Source: Thermoflexus sp. (GTDB lineage Bacteria > Chloroflexota > Anaerolineae > Aggregatilineales > Aggregatilineaceae). From it: a stretch of DNA of 64,000 bases. Below are positions 1 to 8,302 of the stretch, piece by piece (the stretch's first letter is position 1; each line of letters begins with the position of its first letter). Made by a program: the position numbers and the translations under genes. A model generated the notes under the pieces. That model searched no databases, was not told the origin of the DNA, and was given only the letters and a program-made list of their open reading frames with translations. The DNA lies in assembly GCA_020724465.1 (NCBI GenBank), contig DYGX01000010.1, positions 116,291 through 180,290 on the forward strand, read 5' to 3'.

Positions 1-1
1 T

Positions 2-682
2 GCCAGCGCGTCGGACCTCGTGCCGGACAGCTTTGGCTCGTTCATACGCCTGACTTCGAAGCTGCCACCGAACGCGATCACCAACCCGGTGATCACCTGC
101 CTGATCTGGACGGCGCCCGACCAGGAAAGCTTCATCGGAGAAGAGCCAACGGAAGCGGCTCCGGCGGCAGACGAGATGGCCACACCCGATCCGCTGGTGT
201 CGCCCACGCCGACTCTGACACCCACGGCGACGCCCACGCCAACGCCGTCTCCCACGCCCACGCCAACCCCGACGCCGACACCGACTCCCACGCCGGAGCC
301 GGGCGCGCCCGAGGCGACGGCCACTCCGGACGTCTTTGCGCCGCCGGTGAATGTGGCGCCCTGCCGGCCCGGCGCGTTTGTCACCAGCCGGGCGTTCGGG
401 CGCTACCGCGACCCGATCAGCACCGAGCCGATCGATCTGGCTGTGGTGCGCTATCCTAACGAAGAGCATGCGACCGACGCCATGTACGACCTGCTCAAGC
501 TGGCGCGGCGCGAGGGGCAGGTGGGGAACTTCGCCGTCGCGGGCATCACTTCGGTCGATTTCTTCTACGGCTTCGCGGACGGCACGATCACCCTGACCTG
601 GCGCAAGGGGCAGTGGATCTTCGCGATGAGCGCGCGCCGCTACGCGCGCCTGGAAGCAGCGATCAACGAATACCCGTATTAA
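2..682 (+). CDS. Secreted/extracytoplasmic protein with Thr-Pro linker (5' partial)
   Basis: The frame is open to the left window edge, so the gene is truncated at its 5' end and its true start is not visible. The visible part has a short N-terminal stretch, then an almost pure Thr-Pro repeat of about 35 residues, then a compact C-terminal domain of about 120 residues with one Cys (VAPCRPGAF). Thr-Pro linkers of this kind commonly join a membrane anchor or exported domain to a second extracytoplasmic domain in Chloroflexota. I do not recognise the C-terminal domain. The gene is followed within 30 bases by a strong intrinsic terminator, so it ends a transcription unit that begins outside the window. 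Confidence 0.7.
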   Translation, partial: ASASDLVPDSFGSFIRLTSKLPPNAITNPVITCLIWTAPDQESFIGEEPTEAAPAADEMATPDPLVSPTPTLTPTATPTPTPSPTPTPTPTPTPTPTPEPGAPEATATPDVFAPPVNVAPCRPGAFVTSRAFGRYRDPISTEPIDLAVVRYPNEEHATDAMYDLLKLARREGQVGNFAVAGITSVDFFYGFADGTITLTWRKGQWIFAMSARRYARLEAAINEYPY

Positions 683-707
683 GACTGGCTGAGTTTGAAT
701 CGTTAAG

Positions 708-739
708 GCCTCATCCCCGGCCGGGGATGAGGCTTTTTT
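708..739 (+). terminator. Rho-independent terminator
   Basis: A perfect 26-base palindrome (GCCTCATCCCCGG and its complement, 708-733) is followed directly by six T residues at 734-739. It lies 25 bases after the stop of the upstream plus-strand gene. The minus-strand reading of the hairpin has no T tract, so it mainly serves the plus-strand gene and separates it from the convergent flippase gene. Confidence 0.9.
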
Positions 740-808
740 GCCGCATGGGGATCTGGACGCGGGGCAAGCGTCCGGGGATGCCGCCCCATGGCTCCGGCGT
801 GGCCAGGG

Positions 809-2569
809 CTAGATGCCGGCCTGCTCCAACGCGGCGTCGGCGCGGCGGCGGCGCAGTACCAGGGACGGCAGCGCCCGGATCTCCTGCACGCCAAGCGCCA
901 GCGCCCCGGCCACGTAGGCCAGCGCCCCAACGGCCGCCAGCCCCAGCACGCGCAGCGCCGAGATCACGATCCCGGCATCGTGCCATCCCATCCGTCCCAG
1001 AATGGCATCCGTTCCGAGCACCACAGCCGCCATGACCGCCGCGGCAGCCAGCGAGCGCGTCGCCGTGCGGATCAGCGCGCCCTCGTCGATCCCGCCCCAA
1101 CGCCGGCGCAAGATCGCCAGCAGCAGCACCAGCTCCACCAGGAACGTGATCGAATAGGCCAGCGCCAGCCCGCCAACGCCGCTGATGCCGGACAGCGTAT
1201 CCTGCACGCGCGCCGTGGCGCCGGCCAGCGCGTCCAGCCCGGCGGCGAAGTTCCCGCCCAGATAGCGCTCGCCCCAGGCGACGAAGGCGGCCCGCAGCGT
1301 GTCGTCCAGCCGGTAGACGAAGCCGAGATACAGCCCGCCAACGATGACCACGTTGATCAGCGCCGCGACGACCGAGATCCACAGCGGTGTGAAGGTGTCT
1401 TTATCGGCGTAGAAGCTGCGCGCGATGATCTCGTGGACGCTTTGGAAGATCAGCCCGAAAGCGAAGAACTGCAGCGCGCCATAGACCAGCGCGCTGTCGC
1501 GGGTGTCGAAGGCGCCGCGCTCCAGCAGGCCGATCATTGGCTGGCCGATCAGGATCAGCCCGGCGGCGGCGGGAATAGTCGCGATCAGGATGAAGCGCAC
1601 CGCGCCGGACATGGCACGTCGCTTGTGCTCCAGATCGCCCAGCTCGCTCAGCGCTGCCAGCGTGGGAAAGACGACGAAGCCCATTGCGCTGCCGATCAGC
1701 GTCTCTGGGATGTTCATCAGGCGATAGCCCCAGTCGAATGCACTGACCGCGCCGCTGCCCATGCGCGAGGCGACGTTGTTGAACACGATCGTGTTGAAGG
1801 TCAACACGCCGAGGCCCATCACGCGCGGGATCATCAGCCGGATGACGCGCCGCAGCGCCGGATCGCCCCAGCCAAGCCGCGCCTGCCAGCGCGCCCGGTA
1901 GCGGATCAGGCCGGGAACCTGCACGCCGAGATGCATCAGCGAGCCAAGCACCGCGCCCCAGGCGATCCCGTACACGCCGAACGGCTCGATCAGAAACGCC
2001 ACGCCGAACAGGATGCCGACGTCGAACAAGATCGGCGCCAGGGCGGGCAGCAGGAAATGATTGAAGCTGTGCAGGATGCCCTGGAAGATGCCGCTGATGC
2101 TGAACACGAGCGTGCTGATCAGCAGGATGCGCATCAGCCGGACGGTCTGCTCGACCTTGGCGGCGTCGAAGCCGGGCGCCACCACATGCTGGACCAGCCA
2201 CGGCGCGGCAACAAAACCGAGCACGCTGAGCGTCAGCGTGACGGTGAAGATGGTGTTGATCACGCTGCTGGCCAGCTGCCAGGCACGCGCCGGTTGCTGG
2301 CGCGCCAGCAAGCCGCTGAAGATGGGGATGAACGCGTAGCTCAGCGCGCCGCCGCCGATCAGCAGCACGATCTGCTCGGGGATGCGGTTGGCGGTCACGA
2401 AGGCGTCCCATTCGTCGCCCACGCCGAACACACTGGCGATGATGAACGTCTGCGCCAGGCTGATGGCTTTGGCTGTGGCGAAGGCGACCATCAAAATGAT
2501 CGTGTTGCGCGCCATGCTCTGCGCGCTGGCCTGAGCGGCGTGTGACGCTGGTTGGTTGGGTTCTGTCAT
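809..2569 (-). CDS. murJ: MurJ/MviN-family lipid II flippase
   Basis: This 586-residue polytopic membrane protein resembles the MurJ/MviN branch of the MOP exporter superfamily, which moves lipid-linked peptidoglycan precursor across the inner membrane. Visible family features are the N-terminal helix with AFATAKAISLAQ, the segment around FGVGDEWDAFVTANRIPEQ, and repeated helices in two similar halves. Length is slightly above the usual 500-550 residues. The ATG at 2569 is preceded by GAGGA at a good distance. It lies 96 bases downstream of the C39-like peptidase gene on the same strand, so the two are probably cotranscribed. MOP relatives also export other lipid-linked glycans, so the substrate is inferred. 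Confidence 0.85.
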   Translation of the reverse strand: MTEPNQPASHAAQASAQSMARNTIILMVAFATAKAISLAQTFIIASVFGVGDEWDAFVTANRIPEQIVLLIGGGALSYAFIPIFSGLLARQQPARAWQLASSVINTIFTVTLTLSVLGFVAAPWLVQHVVAPGFDAAKVEQTVRLMRILLISTLVFSISGIFQGILHSFNHFLLPALAPILFDVGILFGVAFLIEPFGVYGIAWGAVLGSLMHLGVQVPGLIRYRARWQARLGWGDPALRRVIRLMIPRVMGLGVLTFNTIVFNNVASRMGSGAVSAFDWGYRLMNIPETLIGSAMGFVVFPTLAALSELGDLEHKRRAMSGAVRFILIATIPAAAGLILIGQPMIGLLERGAFDTRDSALVYGALQFFAFGLIFQSVHEIIARSFYADKDTFTPLWISVVAALINVVIVGGLYLGFVYRLDDTLRAAFVAWGERYLGGNFAAGLDALAGATARVQDTLSGISGVGGLALAYSITFLVELVLLLAILRRRWGGIDEGALIRTATRSLAAAAVMAAVVLGTDAILGRMGWHDAGIVISALRVLGLAAVGALAYVAGALALGVQEIRALPSLVLRRRRADAALEQAGI

Positions 2570-2665
2570 GCCAGATCCTCGGACTGCGGCGTGCGTGCCG
2601 TCTTCGGGCCGAACACAAATTCGCCGGGCGATCCCCCGGCGAAGCGAGCGGCGACAGACCGCGTG

Positions 2666-4291
2666 CTAGCGAATGGCGGCCACCTGGAACGTCCCGGCTT
2701 CGACCTGGGCTTTGGCTTCCTGGGCCGGGATGAAGTTCCGGTTATAGAACAGCGCCCGGTCCAGCTCGCTCAGGGCGGCTTGCCTGTCGCCCCGGGCGGC
2801 GTAGACCACGCCCTTCCAGTAGTAGGTTTCTTCGACATAGGGCGTGATGTTGCGGTTGGTGTCCGCCAGCAAGAGCACGTCGTCGAAGCGCCCGGTGCGG
2901 AAGTACGCCTCGTAGGGGCCGAACTGGTACCACAGCATCCGCCAGGGCAGTTGAAGCTGGAACGCCTGATCGTAAGCGATCGCGGCGTTCTCATACTCGC
3001 CCAGCAGCACGTACGACGTGCCCATGTTGAACCAGGCCCATTTATCGCTTGGGTTCTTGGCGGCCTCGGCGCGTGCCGTTTCCAGCGCCACCTGGTAGCC
3101 GTAGACCGGGTCGGCATAGCCACCCAGCACCTGGCGCAGCTCCATTTCCCGCGATGGTTCGTAGACCACAATGAAGACACGGTTGAAGTGGCGCCAGTTT
3201 TCGTCGAAGATGCTGTACGGGTGGGGCAGGCCGTTGCCCTGGCCGTTGCCAAGATAGCTGTCGTAAGCCAGGAAACGCTGCTGGCTCTCGTCGTAGCCCA
3301 TCACCAGCAGGTAGTGGCCCATCCAGTCCTCACCCGCCGGCTGGAAGCCCTTTTCGATCACCACCGGGAACCCGGCGGCAATCAGCCGCTTGACCAGTTC
3401 CACCGTGCCGCCGTACCGGTAGAGCGCCTTGAGGCCGGTGTAGTCGTGCACGAAGCGCACCATTTGCCAGGGGCTGACGTTCTTGTCTTCGGTGTGCGGC
3501 TTCATCCAGCGCGCCGCGTCGTACTGGTTTTTGTCCCAGCCGAAGTAGCTGAGCGCCATCGACATGGTCGTCGGGCCGCAGTTGTTCCAGCCCTGCTCCT
3601 CATAGCGGATGTTGGTCAGCCGGGCGCTCGGCGGGAGTGGCACCGCTGTCGGCGCGACGAGCGGCGTCCAGGTCGGCGCCAGATTGGGTGTGGGCGATGG
3701 CAGGTTCGGCAGCGGGGTTGGCCCCTCGGTCGCCAGCGCGCCAACCGGGATTCCCGCCTCGGTCGCCGTGGGCGGGATGGCGTCGGCGCCCGTGCCGCCG
3801 GGCAGCACGCCGCCCTCGCCGGGGGCGGGCGTCATCACGGGCGGCTGGGTCAGCGCGATTTCCGTCTTGGCGATCTGTGTCAGCGCGGCCTGCGTCAGCA
3901 GGCGGCTGGCGTCCTCGCGCCCGGTGTCGGCTCCGCTGAGGGTTGGCAGTTCGTCAAAGGGGCGGGTCGGCATCCAGTAGGTCGCCGGCGGGAAGTAGTG
4001 CATGATGCGCGACTGGTAGCGCGGCTCCAGCCCGCGGAAGAACGGCGGGAACATGATCAGAAAGATCACGAGGGCAACCACGCCAAACGCGAGCACGCCG
4101 CCGCCCAGCGCCAGAATCGTCTTGAGCCAGGTTGGCATCCCGCCGCGCCGGCGTGCCTGGGGCCGCCGCCGGCGTGGGCCGCCCAGCGAAAGATTGAGCG
4201 AGCCGGGCACGCCCAGATGATCCATGTCGTTGGGAACATTCGAAGGGACTCGCGGCGTTCTCGACGGTGTTCGATTGCGGTTCGACGACAT
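2666..4291 (-). CDS. Membrane-anchored C39-like cysteine peptidase with C-terminal TPRs
   Basis: Domains in order are a basic Pro/Arg-rich N-terminus, one transmembrane helix (about residues 57-83), a Thr/Pro-rich linker, a papain-fold C39-like peptidase domain (about 225-365) and TPR repeats (about 410-541). Likely catalytic residues are Cys238 in NNCGPTTMSM with Gln233 upstream, His326 in MGHYLLVMGYD and Asp344 in LAYDSY. The start at 4291 is chosen because AGGAG lies 11 bases upstream; the frame extends 55 codons further without a ribosome site. Topology predicts the peptidase outside the cytoplasmic membrane. C39 peptidases often cleave leader peptides, but no ABC exporter or substrate is adjacent, so the target is unknown. 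Cotranscription with the MurJ-like gene suggests a cell-envelope role. Confidence 0.75.
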   Translation of the reverse strand: MSSNRNRTPSRTPRVPSNVPNDMDHLGVPGSLNLSLGGPRRRRPQARRRGGMPTWLKTILALGGGVLAFGVVALVIFLIMFPPFFRGLEPRYQSRIMHYFPPATYWMPTRPFDELPTLSGADTGREDASRLLTQAALTQIAKTEIALTQPPVMTPAPGEGGVLPGGTGADAIPPTATEAGIPVGALATEGPTPLPNLPSPTPNLAPTWTPLVAPTAVPLPPSARLTNIRYEEQGWNNCGPTTMSMALSYFGWDKNQYDAARWMKPHTEDKNVSPWQMVRFVHDYTGLKALYRYGGTVELVKRLIAAGFPVVIEKGFQPAGEDWMGHYLLVMGYDESQQRFLAYDSYLGNGQGNGLPHPYSIFDENWRHFNRVFIVVYEPSREMELRQVLGGYADPVYGYQVALETARAEAAKNPSDKWAWFNMGTSYVLLGEYENAAIAYDQAFQLQLPWRMLWYQFGPYEAYFRTGRFDDVLLLADTNRNITPYVEETYYWKGVVYAARGDRQAALSELDRALFYNRNFIPAQEAKAQVEAGTFQVAAIR

Positions 4292-4731
4292 CCTTGACAA
4301 TACTCCTGCGCTAACCGACGATCTGCGGCCATCCCGATCCCGATTAGCTTGGTGGGCGCTGCGCCAGCCCGGCTTCCAGTCCATCACCAACGCGCAGCTT
4401 TCCAGCACGCAGCGATCACGCGGGCGCGTCCGGCAATCCGGGCGCGCGCACCGCACTATAGCGCATTCATGCCGAGTCCGCCAGACTCATCTTGCGCCAA
4501 GTATCGCACAGGCGCCACCATTTGGCTGCGGCCGCGCCCTACGCTTGGCTGACGCCTGCTCTGCGCCCGTTCCTGGGCGCGCGGCTGAATCGCCTTTGAC
4601 TTTTGCCCGGCCACCTCGTACAATCCTGTCGTTTAACATGGGGTTGTGTCACGCGACGGTTGCGGCGGCACGCGCCGCTGCGGACGGTCCCGTTATAGAC
4701 CAACGTACGCATTTCTGGAGGCTCCATCCGC
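4292..4731. other. Divergent intergenic region
   Basis: These 440 bases separate the minus-strand peptidase gene from the plus-strand EF-G-like gene. They hold a good plus-strand promoter (4596-4624). On the minus strand there is a possible -10 TATAGT (4455-4460) without a convincing -35. A small hairpin (GCGGCG, loop, CGCCGC; 4662-4678) lies in the EF-G-like leader. I see no coding sequence with a credible ribosome site. Confidence 0.5.
4596..4624 (+). promoter_or_regulatory. Sigma-70-like promoter of the EF-G-like gene
   Basis: The -35 TTGACT (4596-4601) and -10 TACAAT (4619-4624) are separated by 17 bases. This is the best promoter match in the window and predicts a leader of about 100 bases before the start at 4732. 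Confidence 0.65.
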
Positions 4732-6813
4732 ATGAAGGAATACACCACCGATCAGTTGAGGAATGTTGCCCTGGCAGGCCATCAAGGCGCCGGTAAGACG
4801 AGCCTGGGCGAAAGCCTGCTCTTCGCGACCGGCGCGATTACACGCATGGGCAAGGTGGAAGAAGGCAACACCGTCGCTGACTTTGACGAAGACGAGCGTG
4901 CACGCGGCCTGTCGATCTACACATCGCTGCTCCCCATCGAGTATCAGGGCACCAAGATCAACGTGCTCGACGCGCCTGGCTATGTGGATTTTCAGGGCGA
5001 GGCCCGCAACGCGATGCGGGTGGCCGACGCCGCGCTGATCGTCGTCGATGCCGTTTCCGGCCCTGAAGTGGGCACCGAGCTGGCGTTTGACTATGCCGCC
5101 GAGTTTGATGTGCCCCTGATGGTCCTTATCAACAAAATGGATCGCGAAAACGCCAACTTTGCCAACGCGTTAAGCATGTTGCGCACGCGCTTTCCGTCGC
5201 ACCGCTTTGTCCCCGTTCTGCTGCCCATCGGCGCGCAGGCCAGCTTCTCCGGCGTGATTGACCTGGTCAGCCTGAAGGCCCGCACTGGCCCCGGCAAGGA
5301 CAGCGCTGATGTCCCGGCGGACCTGCGCGATGCCGCCGAAGAGGCACGGCTCGAACTGATGGAAGCCGCTGCCGAGGCCGACGACGCGCTGCTGGAGAAG
5401 TACTTCGAGTCGGAGACGCTGACGGATGACGAGATTCGCCAGGGGCTACTGGCGGCGGCTCGCGACCCGCACAAGAAGCTGGTGCCGGTCTTTGCCGCCA
5501 GCGCCACACACAGCATCGGCGTGCTGCCGCTGCTCGACGCGCTGGTGAGCTACGTCTTGCCGCCGAGCGAGCGCCGCGTCGCCGTTCAGGCCGAGCGTGG
5601 CGGGGAGGTGGAATACCTGGAGCCGCCCCAATCCGATCAGGGTCCGGTGGTGGCCTACGTATTCCACAGCCATACCGACAAGTACGGCACGCTGACTTAC
5701 TTCCGCCTGTTCAGCGGCATGATCAAGGGGAACGACACGCTGGTCAACCTGGACGGCGGCCACGAAGAGCGCATCGGCCAGTTGATGACCATGCGTGGCG
5801 AAACCCAGCTTCCGGTGGATGTTGTGCACGCCGGGGATATCGCGGTGGTTGCCAAGCTCCGCGCGACGTACACCGGTCACACGCTCGCCAGCAAAGGCTT
5901 CACCAAATTCGTGACGCGGCCCAATTTCGCCGAGCCGGTCTATGCGGTGGCCGTCCACCCGCGCACCCAGAGCGACAGTGCCAAGATGGGTGAAGTCCTG
6001 ACCGACCTGACCAACGCGGATCCAACCCTGCGCTGGCGCCAGGACCCGGCCCTCAAGCAGACGATCCTCGAAGGCTCCGGCGCGACACACATCGACATTG
6101 CCATCAGCCGCGCCGAGCGCAACGGCGTCAGCATGGACACCTCGCTGCCGAAGGTGCCCTATCTGGAGACGATCACCAAGACGGCATCGGCGGAGTACAC
6201 GCACAAAAAGCAGACCGGCGGCGCCGGGCAGTTCGCGCGCGTCTTCTTGCGTGTCGAGCCGCTGTCTGAGGAAGAAGGCGAGTTCGAGTTCGGCAACGAG
6301 GTTTTCGGCGGTGCGATCAGCGCCCCGTTCATCGCCTCGACTGAGAAGGGCGTGCGCCAGGCGCTGGAGAGCGGTGTGATCGCCGGCTACCCGGTGCGCT
6401 ACGTTCGCGCGGTGGTTTACGACGGCAAGATGCACCCGGTCGACTCGAAAGACATCGCCTTCCAGATCGCCGGGCGCGGCGCCTTCCGCGAGGCGTTCAT
6501 GAACGCCGGCCCGGTCCTGCTGGAGCCGATCATGTCGGTGCGCGTCATCGTGCCCGAAGAAAACATGGGCGACATCATGGGCGACTTCAACGCCCGCCGG
6601 GGCCGCGTGCTCGGTATGGAAACCGAAGCAGGCCGGAGCGTGGTCCGCGCTGAGGTTCCGCTGGCGGAGATGCAGCGTTATTCCAACGACCTGCGCTCCA
6701 TGACCGCCGGGCGCGGCGTCTTCACCATGGAATTCCTGCGCTACGAGCGCGTCCCGGCGCACATCCAGCAGGAGATCATCGCCAAAGCCGAGAAGGCCAA
6801 AGAAGAGGAATAG
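4732..6813 (+). CDS. EF-G-like translational GTPase
   Basis: This 693-residue protein has the full EF-G domain order: G domain, domain II, then domains III-V. The P-loop is GHQGAGKT (16-23), G3 is DAPG (80-83) and G4 is NKMD (134-137). It differs from canonical FusA: switch I reads ERARGLSI, and the G3 motif is followed by Tyr84 where canonical EF-G has His (DTPGHVDF). These traits fit the EF-G-like/EF-G2 paralogue group, so it is probably not the housekeeping elongation factor. GGAGG about 11 bases upstream supports the ATG. The gene has its own promoter and terminator. Its role in translation or ribosome stress is not established from sequence. Confidence 0.88.
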   Translation: MKEYTTDQLRNVALAGHQGAGKTSLGESLLFATGAITRMGKVEEGNTVADFDEDERARGLSIYTSLLPIEYQGTKINVLDAPGYVDFQGEARNAMRVADAALIVVDAVSGPEVGTELAFDYAAEFDVPLMVLINKMDRENANFANALSMLRTRFPSHRFVPVLLPIGAQASFSGVIDLVSLKARTGPGKDSADVPADLRDAAEEARLELMEAAAEADDALLEKYFESETLTDDEIRQGLLAAARDPHKKLVPVFAASATHSIGVLPLLDALVSYVLPPSERRVAVQAERGGEVEYLEPPQSDQGPVVAYVFHSHTDKYGTLTYFRLFSGMIKGNDTLVNLDGGHEERIGQLMTMRGETQLPVDVVHAGDIAVVAKLRATYTGHTLASKGFTKFVTRPNFAEPVYAVAVHPRTQSDSAKMGEVLTDLTNADPTLRWRQDPALKQTILEGSGATHIDIAISRAERNGVSMDTSLPKVPYLETITKTASAEYTHKKQTGGAGQFARVFLRVEPLSEEEGEFEFGNEVFGGAISAPFIASTEKGVRQALESGVIAGYPVRYVRAVVYDGKMHPVDSKDIAFQIAGRGAFREAFMNAGPVLLEPIMSVRVIVPEENMGDIMGDFNARRGRVLGMETEAGRSVVRAEVPLAEMQRYSNDLRSMTAGRGVFTMEFLRYERVPAHIQQEIIAKAEKAKEEE

Positions 6814-6853
6814 GCCGCTTCTCCCGGCTCGTCCCAGTTCACACCGTCCAGCT

Positions 6854-6893
6854 ATGAGGAAATGCCCCGCGGCGTTTCCTCATGTTTGTTTTT
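6854..6893 (+). terminator. Rho-independent terminator after the EF-G-like gene
   Basis: A 13-pair stem with one G-U wobble (ATGAGGAAATGCC, loop CCGC, complement; 6854-6883) is followed by a T-rich tail (6884-6893). It lies 40 bases beyond the stop codon. Confidence 0.85.
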
Positions 6894-7016
6894 CGCGCCA
6901 GAGCCGCGCAGCCGCGACGAAAAGGACGCGTTATGCATGCACACCGCCAACTTTTGGTTTTCAGCGGGCGGGTGTAAAGTAAAGCGCGTTCGGTGGCTGG
7001 TGTGGGGCAGTGTCGT

Positions 7017-7622
7017 ATGACGGATGCCAACGCGGACGGCGCGGGCGACGGCAGCCTGCTCGCGCATGAAACCCAACAGAACCCGTCGCTCTGGCGGCGG
7101 ATCGCGATTTTGCAGGTGCTGGCGCAGCGCGGCTTTACGCCGTGGCCAGAGCTGGTCGCGGCGGTTGAAGCGGCGCTGGAGCCAGGGATCTTTGGCGCGT
7201 CGCCGCAGACGCGCCTGGCGCGGGATGTGCGCGCCCTGCGTGCGTCGGGGGTGGCCATCGGCTACAGCCGCGTGCGCGGCGCCGAGGGCTATTACCTGCT
7301 TGCCAGCGCGCTCGGCGAGCCGATGGCGGGCGCCATCGAAAGCGCCACGTGCGATCTGGACCCGATCACGGCGGTTGTGCTGGCGCTGGAAGCCGGCGCC
7401 AGAGCCAACGGCGCGGCGCCGGAGCAGACGGTGATCGACCTGCTGGCGGAGAGCGCGGGCACGGCCCGTGTCGAGCCGCTGCGCCTGGCCTTCGCGCTGG
7501 TGACGGTGCGGGGCCATACGTTCGACCTGGCCGCACTCAGCGCGGCGGCAGCCGAAGCGGGCCTGGGCGGGCTGTGGGCCGGCCTGCTGGACGCGATCTG
7601 GCGGCGCCGGGCGCGGCGCTAG
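7017..7622 (+). CDS. Hypothetical protein with possible N-terminal winged-helix region
   Basis: This 201-residue protein is Ala/Leu-rich, mainly helical and has no transmembrane segment. Its N-terminal 70 residues (WRRIAILQVLAQRG ... RDVRALRASGVAIGY ... EGYYL) have the spacing of a winged helix as found in DeoR/WYL-type regulators, where a helical pair is followed by a short wing. This is only a pattern-level similarity. The C-terminal half is not recognised. ATG 7017 was chosen over GTG 6993; neither has a strong ribosome site. The stop codon overlaps the stop of the convergent YceI-like gene in a shared CTAG. Confidence 0.6.
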   Translation: MTDANADGAGDGSLLAHETQQNPSLWRRIAILQVLAQRGFTPWPELVAAVEAALEPGIFGASPQTRLARDVRALRASGVAIGYSRVRGAEGYYLLASALGEPMAGAIESATCDLDPITAVVLALEAGARANGAAPEQTVIDLLAESAGTARVEPLRLAFALVTVRGHTFDLAALSAAAAEAGLGGLWAGLLDAIWRRRARR

Positions 7623-8302
7623 TCACCCGATGGTGGGCTGCTCCCTTCGTGGACCGTCACGATGCGCATGGCCGCTTCCAGCTCGCTGCTGCCCACGATG
7701 GTTGGGATGCTGACCCCGAACTCCCTCGCGTCAACCGTCGCTGCCGACACCAGCGTCAGGCGATCGCCCGCGAACGTCAGCGTGGTGGGGAAGGTGTAAT
7801 CGCGCACGACGCCGTGCAGTTCCAGCGGGCCACGCAGATCGACGACGAACGTCCCTTCGCGCGCGGGGATCGGCGTCTCGCTGCGGCCCAGGAAGACACC
7901 GATCGGGTATGTCTCGACAGCCAGCGCCAGCCGGATGAGGCGGTTCACAAACTCGTTGCCAACGTTGAACGACGAGACGTCCATCGACAGATTCGCCACC
8001 ACGTGCCAGCCCGTGCCGTCGCGCACCAGCTCGACCGACCCGTCGCGCATCTCCGCCTGCCCGGACACGCGCCCGATGGTGGCGTTGACCGTCAGCTCCA
8101 GGTGCGATTCGTCCGGCATGACCTGGTAGCGCAGCGCGTCGGGGATCGGCGTGCCCGGCACCAGGATCGGGTCGCGCGGACCTGTGCCGGCCGTCAGCCA
8201 GGGATACAGCCCGGCGAGCAGGCCCAACAGGGCAGCCAGCAGCGCGGCGATCAGCGCGCAACCGCGCGGCTGCGCCCGATCGACGGCCTCAGCGCGTTTC
8301 AT
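7619..8302 (-). CDS. YceI-like domain protein, membrane-anchored
   Basis: The 227-residue protein has an N-terminal hydrophobic helix (about 15-38) that acts as anchor or signal, then an extracytoplasmic domain that resembles the YceI lipocalin-like fold. Matching elements are LRYQVMPDESHLELTV at the start, a hydrophobic strand series, and the closing pattern VVDLRGPLELHGVVRDYTFP followed by REFGVSIP. YceI proteins bind amphiphilic or isoprenoid ligands, but the ligand here is unknown. The start overlaps the 3' end of the upstream glycosyltransferase gene by 14 bases, which indicates cotranscription and perhaps translational coupling. Confidence 0.7.
   Translation of the reverse strand: MKRAEAVDRAQPRGCALIAALLAALLGLLAGLYPWLTAGTGPRDPILVPGTPIPDALRYQVMPDESHLELTVNATIGRVSGQAEMRDGSVELVRDGTGWHVVANLSMDVSSFNVGNEFVNRLIRLALAVETYPIGVFLGRSETPIPAREGTFVVDLRGPLELHGVVRDYTFPTTLTFAGDRLTLVSAATVDAREFGVSIPTIVGSSELEAAMRIVTVHEGSSPPSGD

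Noticed and set aside
190..300. Hexanucleotide-like repeat (ACGCCn) as a possible CRISPR or minisatellite
   Set aside because: It encodes an in-frame Thr-Pro linker; no spacers or conserved repeat units are present.
788..2545. Long plus-strand open frame antisense to the flippase gene
   Set aside because: It is a product of GC-rich codon use opposite a well-supported gene. The protein is rich in Arg, Asp, Gln and His with no domains. Similar long antisense frames at 14719-16860, 39996-42764 and 34798-36810 were rejected for the same reason.
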